From Bacteroidota bacterium (GTDB taxonomy: Bacteria > Bacteroidota > Bacteroidia > Bacteroidales > UBA10428), in NCBI GenBank assembly GCA_023442525.1, contig JAEZZA010000002.1, forward strand, positions 62,001 to 126,000: DNA of 64,000 bases, given 5' to 3'. The translations under genes and the position numbers were made by a program. A model generated the notes under the pieces. The model saw only the letters and a list, made by a program, of their open reading frames with translations. It ran no database searches and was not told the origin of the DNA. Every line of letters begins with the position of its first letter. Positions within the stretch are counted from its first letter, which is position 1. Positions 36,246-45,800 of this stretch are shown one piece after another.

Positions 36246-36986
36246 ATGAACTTCTTTTCGATATTCGGCCGTTATGTAATCCTCATGTCGAGGGTATTTG
36301 CCAGGCCTGAGAAGCATAAGATCTACCTGCAGCAAACTGTTAAGGAAGTTGAAAATCTGGGGCTGAACTCAGTTGGTATTGTAATCATCATTTCGATATT
36401 CATCGGGGCCGTAATCACCTTACAAACAAGGTATAACCTTGAAAGTTCATGGATACCGCTTTACCTGATCGGCCTCACCGCACGTGATACTCTATTGCTG
36501 GAGTTTTCTTCAACCATGGTAGGACTTATACTGGCCGGAAAAGTAGGCTCCAATATCGCATCGGAGATAGGTACCATGCGGATTACCGAACAAATTGATG
36601 CTCTTGAAATGATGGGTATCAATTCGGCCAGTTATCTTATCCTCCCCAAGATCCTCGCGGCCATGTTCTTTAACCCTTTTCTTACATTGATCAGCATGTT
36701 TGTGGGACTCATCGGGGGATGGGTTGCTGTTATCCTCACCGGCGCACTTCCTTCATCTGACTACATTTACGGCATCCAGTACCTCTTCATACCTTTCTAT
36801 ATCACATATGCATTGGTTAAAACCGTTGTTTATGCATTTATTATTACTTCGGTATCTGCATTCTACGGATACCACGTGCAGGGTGGAGCGCTTGAAGTAG
36901 GTCGTGCCAGCACCAGGGGAGTTGTATACAGCAGTATCCTCATTCTGCTTGCCGATTTGGTATTGACACAACTCATGTTAGCCTGA
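36246..36986 (+). CDS. mlaE: MlaE-family ABC transporter permease
   Basis: Inner-membrane permease of a lipid-transport ABC system of the Mla type, which moves phospholipids between the membranes and keeps outer-membrane asymmetry. The 246-residue protein has five to six helices. It carries the family text FIGAVITLQ, EFSSTMVGLILAGKVGSNIASEIGTMRITEQIDALEMMGIN and VSAFYGYHVQGGALEVGRASTRGVVYSSILIL. Its stop overlaps the mlaF start by one base (TGATG). Confidence 0.94.
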   Translation: MNFFSIFGRYVILMSRVFARPEKHKIYLQQTVKEVENLGLNSVGIVIIISIFIGAVITLQTRYNLESSWIPLYLIGLTARDTLLLEFSSTMVGLILAGKVGSNIASEIGTMRITEQIDALEMMGINSASYLILPKILAAMFFNPFLTLISMFVGLIGGWVAVILTGALPSSDYIYGIQYLFIPFYITYALVKTVVYAFIITSVSAFYGYHVQGGALEVGRASTRGVVYSSILILLADLVLTQLMLA

Positions 36987-37738
36987 TGATACGCGTTGAA
37001 AACCTGGTTAAAAGCTTCAACGGAACCACAGTTCTGGAAAATGTTTCGGTTACCTTCGAAAAAGGAAAAACCAACCTGATCATTGGCCGTAGCGGATCAG
37101 GAAAGACTGTGCTCATGAAGAGCATTGTCGGTTTGCATGAAGTCGACAGCGGAAGCGTATTCTATGATAAACGGGATTTTGTTCAGATGAACTTTGCCGA
37201 ACGAAAATCCATTCGCCGCGAAATCGGTATGCTTTTCCAGGGCAGTGCCCTGTTCGACTCATTAACCGTTGAAGAGAATGTCATGTTTCCCCTCAATATG
37301 TTCACCAATATGAGCTTCGATGAAAAACGGGAGCGCGCAAACCTGTGCCTTTCCAGAGTAAACCTTGTCGATGCCAATAATCTGTATCCCGGTGAACTCA
37401 GTGGCGGTATGAAAAAACGTGTTGCCATTGCCAGAGCTATTGTTGAGAATCCGCGATACCTGTTCTGCGACGAGCCTAACTCGGGCCTCGACCCTAAGAC
37501 AGCTCTCGTTATTGATGATCTGATCAGTGAAATTACCCATGAATACAATATCACCACGGTTATTAATACCCATGATATGAATTCCGTAATGGAGATCGGC
37601 GAAAAAGTTGTGTTCATTCATGAAGGTCAAAAGGAATGGGAGGGTACACGCGAAGAAATTCTCGACTCCGATAATCAGAACCTGAACGACTTTGTTTTTG
37701 CTTCCAACTTCGCAAAAAAAATCAAATCGCTGAGTTGA
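36986..37738 (+). CDS. mlaF: MlaF-family ABC transporter ATPase
   Basis: ATPase partner of the MlaE permease. Walker A GRSGSGKT near residue 35-42, Q-loop LFQGSALFDSLTV, signature LSGGMKKRVAIARAI, Walker B YLFCDEPNSGLDP, and H-loop NTHDM are intact over 250 residues. Translation is coupled to mlaE by the TGATG overlap. The MCE substrate-binding protein (MlaD) that usually completes the unit is not next to it. Confidence 0.94.
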   Translation: MIRVENLVKSFNGTTVLENVSVTFEKGKTNLIIGRSGSGKTVLMKSIVGLHEVDSGSVFYDKRDFVQMNFAERKSIRREIGMLFQGSALFDSLTVEENVMFPLNMFTNMSFDEKRERANLCLSRVNLVDANNLYPGELSGGMKKRVAIARAIVENPRYLFCDEPNSGLDPKTALVIDDLISEITHEYNITTVINTHDMNSVMEIGEKVVFIHEGQKEWEGTREEILDSDNQNLNDFVFASNFAKKIKSLS

Positions 37739-37833
37739 TCCCTAAAGTCTGACAGCCTTACGGAGCTGGCGCTACCGCTTCAATCTCAGACAAACTTCCT
37801 GTTTAAAACTTCTTAATTCAAATCACTATTTAT

Positions 37834-37841
37834 TATCTTTG
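37834..37841 (+). promoter_or_regulatory. -7 box of the DUF4834 gene
   Basis: TATCTTTG is a perfect TAnnTTTG match, 18 bp before the ATG at 37860. It overlaps the alternative upstream TTG start, which can therefore be dropped. Confidence 0.5.
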
Positions 37842-37859
37842 CTGCAAATAAAAAGGTTA

Positions 37860-38117
37860 ATGGCACTATTCAGAACGATATTAATATTAATAATCATTTT
37901 TTCCATTATCCGCATATTTGGCCGGTATATACTTCCCGCGTTGTTCACAAATTATATGGATAAGAAAATGAACGAATTTGCACGCAGTCAGAAGCAATAT
38001 CGTGAAAAGGCAAAAAAACGCGAAGGAGAAGTCACTATCGATTATAACCCCGGAAGCCAGAGCAAAACCCACCCCTCGCGGGGCGAATATGTCGACTACG
38101 TGGAAGTTAAAGATTAG
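37860..38117 (+). CDS. DUF4834-like small membrane protein
   Basis: From the ATG at 37860 it has 85 residues: a single N-terminal membrane helix (FRTILILIIIFSIIRIFGRYILP) followed by a short basic cytoplasmic tail (MDKKMNEFARSQKQYREKAKKREGEVTIDYNP) and an acidic end. The layout fits the DUF4834 family of Bacteroidota, which has no known function. It is followed by pdxA 63 nt later. Confidence 0.75.
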   Translation: MALFRTILILIIIFSIIRIFGRYILPALFTNYMDKKMNEFARSQKQYREKAKKREGEVTIDYNPGSQSKTHPSRGEYVDYVEVKD

Positions 38118-38180
38118 ATGTCGAATCGTAATTCGATTTAACTAACTTTATCGCTTTAACATAACTACACTAAACTTGCA

Positions 38181-39233
38181 ATGAAAGGCGATAAGATCAT
38201 CCTTGGAATTTCACATGGCGACATAAACGGCATCAGCTACGAAGTGATCATGAAGGCACTTGCCGATAACCGGATATTCGACTTTTGCATCCCTGTCGTG
38301 TATGGTTCACCCAAAGTAGCCGCGTATCACAAAAAAGCTCTCGATCTCGAAAACTTCAGTTTTAATACCATACGTACGATTGATGAAGCTGCCACAAAAA
38401 AAGCCAACATCATCAACTGCATTGATGACTCCGCACGTGTGGAACTTGGAAAATCGACATCTTTCGCAGGCGAGGCTTCACTGCAGGCTCTGGAAGCTGC
38501 GGTAACTGACCTTTCCGAAGGAAAGATCGACGTGATTGTTACAGCACCCATCAATAAAGCAAATACAAAATCGGATAAATTCAATTTCAGCGGTCATACC
38601 GAATACCTTGAATCGCGCTTCAAATCCGACGGAGTGCTGATGCTGATGGTGAATGACGTGATGCGCATTGGAGTGGTTACTACTCATGTCCCTCTTTCCA
38701 AAGTAAATGAATACATCACAAAAGACACGGTCCTCAACAAACTCAGGATCATGACCCAATCACTTCTGAGCGATTTTGCCATACCGAGGCCGCGTATCGC
38801 TGTGCTGGGACTTAATCCGCATGCCGGAGACAAGGGCGTCATCGGCGATGAAGAAATCCGTGAGATCATTCCCGCCATTCAGGCAGCACGTGATGAAGGT
38901 GTTATGGCTTTCGGACCTTTCCCGGCCGACGGCTTTTTTGGTTCATCCAATTTCTCAAAGTTCGATGGTATTCTGGCCATGTACCACGATCAGGGACTGG
39001 TTCCTTTCAAAGCTCTTTCGGTTGAGGGTGGAGTGAATTTCTCGGCAGGACTCAGTGTGGTGAGGACTTCCCCGGCCCATGGAACTGCTTTTGATATCGC
39101 CGGTAAAAATGAAGCCAGCCCCGATTCATTCCGAAAAGCAATTTATCTGGCTTGCGATGTGTTTCGTAACCGGCAGCAATACCGCGAAATATCCGCTAAT
39201 CCGTTAGCTCCGCTCGATCTTTCCGAAATCTGA
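38181..39233 (+). CDS. pdxA: 4-hydroxythreonine-4-phosphate dehydrogenase PdxA
   Basis: Oxidises 4-phosphohydroxy-threonine in pyridoxal phosphate synthesis (DXP-dependent route). The 350-residue protein has the metal ligands in TTHVPLSKV and MYHDQGLVPFKAL, the GLNPHAGDKGVIGDEE motif, and the C-terminal FSAGLSVVRTSPAHGTAFDIAGK. Its PLP product serves enzymes such as SufS. ruvA follows 14 nt after the stop. Confidence 0.95.
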   Translation: MKGDKIILGISHGDINGISYEVIMKALADNRIFDFCIPVVYGSPKVAAYHKKALDLENFSFNTIRTIDEAATKKANIINCIDDSARVELGKSTSFAGEASLQALEAAVTDLSEGKIDVIVTAPINKANTKSDKFNFSGHTEYLESRFKSDGVLMLMVNDVMRIGVVTTHVPLSKVNEYITKDTVLNKLRIMTQSLLSDFAIPRPRIAVLGLNPHAGDKGVIGDEEIREIIPAIQAARDEGVMAFGPFPADGFFGSSNFSKFDGILAMYHDQGLVPFKALSVEGGVNFSAGLSVVRTSPAHGTAFDIAGKNEASPDSFRKAIYLACDVFRNRQQYREISANPLAPLDLSEI

Positions 39234-39247
39234 AAACGTATTGAACC

Positions 39248-39829
39248 ATGTTTGAATATATCGAAGGATCTCTTGTAGATAAGAATCCGGTGTACTGTGT
39301 TGTTGACGTTGGAGGAGTTGGCTATTCCATCCAGATTTCCCTTACCACGTTTAGCCATCTCCAGACAGGAGCCCGGGTGAAGTTGTATATCCACCAGGTT
39401 ATACGTGAAGATGCAAACATCCTTTTCGGGTTCTATAATCAACGCGAACGTGAAACCTTCAGGTTGTTGATTTCGGTATCAGGTATTGGTGCGAATACTG
39501 CCCGCATGATGCTTTCGTCAATAAGTCCCGACGATCTTGAGAATGCCATTATAAGCGGAAATGCCGCATTATTGCAAAGTATCAAAGGAATAGGTGCAAA
39601 AACTGCCCAGCGTGTGATAATCGATCTTCGCGATAAGATCGGTAAAGAAAAAGCAACCGGCGAAATATTTCCGGTAAGAGACAATAGAATAAAAGAAGAA
39701 GCGTTATCAGCATTGGTAATCTTAGGATTTAACAAGGGAGAAGCTGATAAAGTAATCTCTAAAATTCTTCTCGCGGAGAAGAACCTTCCTTTGGAAGACC
39801 TGATTAAGAGGGCCCTGAAACAAATGTGA
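39248..39829 (+). CDS. ruvA: Holliday junction branch-migration protein RuvA
   Basis: Binds four-way DNA junctions and loads the RuvB motor. The 193-residue protein has the N-terminal OB domain (MFEYIEGSLVDKNPVYCVVDVGGVGYSIQIS), two helix-hairpin-helix motifs (VSGIGANTARMML and IKGIGAKTAQRVI), and a C-terminal domain III (KEEALSALVILGFNKGEADKVI) that contacts RuvB. Located between pdxA and sprA, a neighbourhood I recall as recurrent in this phylum. Confidence 0.96.
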   Translation: MFEYIEGSLVDKNPVYCVVDVGGVGYSIQISLTTFSHLQTGARVKLYIHQVIREDANILFGFYNQRERETFRLLISVSGIGANTARMMLSSISPDDLENAIISGNAALLQSIKGIGAKTAQRVIIDLRDKIGKEKATGEIFPVRDNRIKEEALSALVILGFNKGEADKVISKILLAEKNLPLEDLIKRALKQM

Positions 39830-39878
39830 ACTGTATAATTATCAAGATTTGCCAAATCTGCCGGTCCAAAATATCAAC

Positions 39879-42800
39879 ATGGTGAAAGTGCTGAACAGAA
39901 TTTCTATGCACTTAATGCCGGCATTTTTGCTGTTTCTTGCCGTTAATACTTCAGCACAAACCGATTCGGTAGATCTTAAATACCCGTTCAAAGACGAAGT
40001 ACGGTTTCCTTTCTCAAATTCAGGAACAGGTTCGCCCTTATATCTTAATAATCCTTCGAATATCCGTCAGGAAATCCGGTACGACCCGCAAACCGGCCGG
40101 TATGAATTTACCGAAAAAATGGGAAGTCTCGATTACCGGCCTCCTGCAACCATGTCGTTGCGTGAATACATGGAATACGACCGCCAAAAATCGGTAAACG
40201 ACTACTGGAGAACTCGCCTCCGCGAAAATAAATCTCCGGTTCAGGCCGGCCAGTCGATGATCCCCGGTATCAAAATGGGAGAAACTTTCGATAAGGTTTT
40301 CGGAACCGACGTGATCACCATCACTCCCCAGGGATCGGCAGAACTCATCTTCGGGTACAACATGTCGCGAGTCGACAATCCGGCATTGTCCGAAAAAAAC
40401 CGTCGCAACCCTTCTTTCCTGTTTAAGGAAAGAATTCAGATGAATGTTACCGGAAGCATCGGCGATAAAATGCAACTGGGCATTAATTACAACACCGAAG
40501 CCTCCTTTGACTTTGAAAACAAAACCAAGCTGGAATATACAGGCAAGGAAGATGAGATTATCAAGAAAATTGAAGCCGGTAACGTTACCTTTTCCTTACC
40601 CGGAACTCTGATCACCGGCAGCCAGAGCCTGTTTGGTTTAAAAACCGATCTGCAGTTCGGAAAGCTTTTTGTAAGTTCTGTGATCAGCCATCAGAAAGGA
40701 CAATCACAGGTTGTTGAAGTTAAAGGTGGAGCCCAGGTCAGTGAATTTGAAATCGATGCGGTAGACTATGATGCAAACCGCCATTTTTTCCTTTCGCACT
40801 TTTTCAGGGACAACTATAACGAGTGGCTCTCTACGCTTCCTTTCATCAGTTCGGGAGTTCGCATCGAACAGATCGAAGTATGGGTAACCAACAAGGGCTA
40901 TTCTACCACCGACACCCGCAATATCCTTGCTCTTACCGACATGGCTGAAGGTTATCATACCGACACCGATCCGAATTTTATAGGTAATGTTAACCTGATA
41001 CAGCCTTCTGCAGTTCGAAACGGACCTCCTGACAAAGAAACAAGCAACCAGTTGTATAGTACGATCATCAGCCAGTATGTTGCTGTACGAACATTTAATG
41101 ATATTTCAACTGCTCTGCTGCCTCTTGAATTATCGTATGATTTTAAAGGCGGTAAAGACTATGTCAAAATTGAAAATGCACGCAGGCTGACGCCGAACGA
41201 ATATCACCTTAATGAAGAACTGGGCTATATCTCATTGAATTCAGCGCTCAGAGCCGATGAAGTTCTTGCCGTGGCCTATGTATACACTTACAAAGGCCGT
41301 ACATACCGCGTGGGTGAATTATCCACCGATGGTATTGCTGCTCCTCAGACCCTGCTTGTAAAATTGCTTAAGGGAACAAGCCTGACTCCCAAATCAGGTA
41401 CATGGGACCTGATGATGAAGAACGTTTATGCCATTGGTGCTTACCAGGTATCAAACCGCGACTTCATTCTTGATGTACTTTACCGTAAGGATGAAACCGG
41501 TGTACCGGTAAATTATATTGCTGAAAATGGCACCGACTCGGCCTTTAACCGGAAAATACTGTTACGGGTAATGGGACTTGACCGGCTCGATACAAGGAAC
41601 GAACCCCGGCCCGACGGCCGTTTTGACTTCGTGGAAGGAACTACCATTACCGCACGCGATGGCCGTGTATTTTTTACCCAGGTGGAACCCTTCGGCGCCG
41701 ATCTGAGAAGAACCATCACCGGCGGCAATATCAATGATGCTGCATTAAACCGTATAGCCGACAAGTACGTTTTCGAAGAACTTTACGATTCCACACAAAC
41801 TAAGGCCCGACAACTGGCACGAAAGAATAAGTTCTTTATGGCCGGAAGCTATCAGGCCGCATCGGGATCGGAGATTCAACTTAACGCCATGAACATACCC
41901 CCGAATTCCGTTAAGGTTTCATCGGGTGGTATTACACTTGTTGAAGGGCAGGATTATTCGGTTGATTATGCATTGGGAAGGGTAAAGATCCTCAACCAGG
42001 GCTTATTGCAATCCGGAGCACCACTGTCTATTTCGCTCGAAAACAACGCATTGTTCAACCTTCAGACCAAGACACTTCTCGGAACCCATCTCGACTACAG
42101 ATTCTCCGACAATTTCAATGTGGGGGCCACCATTATGAACCTTACCGAACGTCCGCTCACTCAGAAAGTTAACATGGGCGACGAACCCATATCCAATACC
42201 ATCTGGGGGCTGAACACGAATTACCGCACCGAATCGCGCTTCCTTACCCGGATGATCGATAAACTTCCGCTCATCGAAACCAAGGAAACTTCAACAATCT
42301 CTTTTGATGCGGAATTTGCCCACCTCATACCCGGACAGGCAAAAATAATCGGAGAAGGCGGTGTTGCTTATATCGACGACTTTGAGGGAACTGAAACTAC
42401 TATTGAATTAAAGACTCCCCAGTCGTGGTATCTGTCGAGTACTCCCTACACCCTTACCAATCCTGCCTGGAAGAACGACCTCAGATATGGATACGGGCGC
42501 TCCAAACTGGCATGGTATTCCATCGATCCTCTGTTCACCCGCAACGAAAGCCGCACCCCTGATAATATAACCGAAGCGGATCAGAAGGACCATTTTGCAC
42601 GGGAAATTCTCGAAACCGAGATCTTTAAAAATCGTGAAAGCGGAACAGGATTTCAGAATACGTTGCTGGTGATGAATCTGGCTTATTATCCCCAGGAAAG
42701 AGGTCCTTACAATTTCGACCCCACGATCGGCGCTGATGGTTTGTTGCCCAATCCGCAAGACAGGTGGGGAGGAATAATGAGAGAACTGCAAACCAGCGAT

Positions 42801-45800
42801 TTCGAAACATCCAATATCGAGTATATCGAATTCTGGCTCATGGATCCGTTTGTGAAAGATTCGCTGCACGCGGGAGGTGACCTCTACTTTAACCTGGGTG
42901 AAATTTCCGAAGACGTGCTGAAAGATTCCAGGAAGTTCTTCGAAAACGGTCTGCCTACGGTGGATACAACAGTACCGGTTGAAACATCGGTTTGGGGCAA
43001 TATACCCGTTACTCAGAACATAGTGAATACCTTCGATGCCGATCCCCGCAATCGCGCACTTCAGGATGTGGGTCTCGACGGGCTGTCGGATGAGCAGGAA
43101 AGAGTGAAGTTTTCGAATTACATCAACAGCGTACCGCCTTCAATCCGTGATGTGGTAAGCGCCGATCCCTCGGCCGACAATTTCAGATATTTTCTGAGTC
43201 CCGAGTATAACAGCGTTGATGGTATTATCCCACGTTACAAGGATTACAACAACATGCAGGGCAACTCCCCGACAACCGAACAGAGTGGAGGTGATTTCGC
43301 CGCGGCAACCACCCTGCCGAACACTGAGGATCTGAACCGCGATAACACGCTGAACGAGGAAGACAGTTATTATGAGTACCGGGTGCCAATCAGGCCCAAC
43401 CAGATGAACTTCGACAATCCTTACATTACCGACATTGTTGATGGTAAGGGTGTAAAATGGTACCAGTTCAGGATACCCATCTCTGATTTTCAATCCAAAG
43501 TGGGCAACATCGAAGATTTTAAATCGATCCGTTTCATGAGGATGTACCTCACCCAATTTTCATCGCCGGTAATTATGCGTTTTGCCGAACTACACCTGGT
43601 GCGTTCGGAATGGAGAAAATATTTCGGCGATCTTGCCGAAGGCGGTCCCTCGGTTACAGATCAAACTAAAAACGGCACATTCGAGATCACTTCTGTAAAT
43701 ATTGAAGAAAATGCTTCGAAAAAGCCTGTTAATTACGTTCTCCCTCCGGGTATAGACCGGGTTATTGATCCGAGTCAGCCTCAGATAGCACAGTTGAACG
43801 AACAATCGCTTGTTTTCAAGGTACGCGATTTACCCGATGCCGATGCCCGGGTAGCTTACAAAAATATGAATATCGACCTGCGCCAGTATAAGTACCTCAG
43901 AATGTTCGTTCATGCCGAAGCCTTGCAGGATGAAGTCCTCCGCGATCATGAAGTATCAGCCTTCATTCGTCTGGGATCAGATCAGACCGACAACTACTAT
44001 GAATACGAAGTTCCGCTGGTACTCACACCGCATGGACTGTATGCCGACGAGGGACGCAGGCTGGTGTGGCCTGACTCCAACCTGGTACAGATTCTGCTCG
44101 ACGACCTCGTTGATCTGAAAGTTGAACGGGATAAAGCAATTGCCGAACGACCCGACCTGTACGACCGGATGAAGGTGTATAAGAAACGTGTCGGCAAGAA
44201 TACATTGAAAATAAGGGGTACTCCCAACCTGGCTAATATTCGGTCCATGCTGCTCGGAGTGAGAAATCCCGGCGACACGGATAATCCTTTCGGTAATGAC
44301 GGACTTCCCAAGTCGGTTGAAGTCTGGTTTAACGAACTACGTATAACCGACTTCAATAATAAGGGCGGATGGGCAGCCAATGCACGCACACAGATCCGGC
44401 TGGCCGATCTGGGCACACTGTCAATTGCCGGAAGTACATCTAAACCCGGATTTGGCAGCATTGAGCAGAAGGTTGACGACAGAAACCAGGAAGAAACCAA
44501 CCAGATTGATATTGCTTCCAATATTGAACTGGGAAAACTGCTTCCCGAAAAAGCCAAAGTTTCAGTTCCTCTATATGTAGGTGTTTCGAAAATTACTGTT
44601 ACACCCGAATATTCCGAAAAAGAACCCGACCGGAAACTCAAGGATGTATTAACCGATGCCGAAAATGCAGAGGAACGCCGTGAAATAAAGGAAACTTCGC
44701 AGGATGTGATCAAAAGAACCAGTGTTAATCTCACGAATGTCCGGGTGAACAAGGAATTTGAAAAATTCCGGCTGCTGTCACCATCTAATTTTTCGCTTAC
44801 TGCCGAATACAGCGAATCACAGGCGCATAATTACGAGGTGGAACGGAATAATGCCATCAATTACGGTCTGGCATTCAATTACATTTACAGCTCCAGGGCC
44901 AAACCACTAACGCCGTTTAGAAACAGCAAAGGTCTCAAATCGCCCTATCTGAAACTAATCAAGGATTTTAATGTCACCCTGATACCAAGCCGTTTAGCCT
45001 ACAGAACCGAATTTGCAAGGCGATATAATGAAATTAAACTCAGAAATGTTTACGAAGACAGGGATATACTGTTGGATTCTACAGTGAGCAAAGACTTCGT
45101 CTGGAATAAGGGATATGAGCTGAATTGGGATCTTACCCGGTCGCTGAAATTTGATTTCAATATCAACAGTGTGGCCCGAATTGATGAAATGGAAGGGGCC
45201 TACGACTTTTTCAGAAAGGGAGAAAATAAGGAATGGGCCCGTTCAGTATGGGAGAGTATCGGTAAGGGAGGCCGGCCGATAACCTACAATCACCGTTTCA
45301 ATTCTACCTATACTCTTCCATTGAACAAATTGCCTTTCCTGAGCTGGACTGCCGTCAACCTTAGATATAATTCGGGATACAACTGGCTTCAGGGTCCGTT
45401 CTACAAGGGAAACACACCAATGTGGAACGAAATATCAAACTCCAACACAATCCAGGCTAATTCAACATTCAACCTGACCTCACTTTATAATAAGTCGAAA
45501 TACCTGAAGAAGCTCGAATCGAAATATGCGCCAACGAAAAATCAGCAGAAACCGAAAAATTACAAAACCGTAACCTTTACACGGGATAATTTCTTTCTGA
45601 GACCGCATACACCGCGCAACATATCGCATAAGCTGAACACCAGGGACCTCACCGTGAAAGTAACCGACCGCGAAGGCCGTGAAATCGAAACGTCGTACCA
45701 GATAATCGACGAAAATAAGATCAGTATTGAGGCAGATACCAATTATAACGGATTACAGGTGGTAATTGAAGGAAAGGTGGAAACCGGAGAAAAACCGCTT

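Noticed and set aside
37741..37800. GTCTGACAGCC...TCAGAC segment after mlaF, considered as another REP-like hairpin
   Set aside because: Only 6 bp can pair across a loop of more than 30 nt; too weak to call.
43997..44752. 251-codon minus-strand frame inside sprA
   Set aside because: Low-complexity Ser/Arg-rich antisense frame over a well-supported gene.
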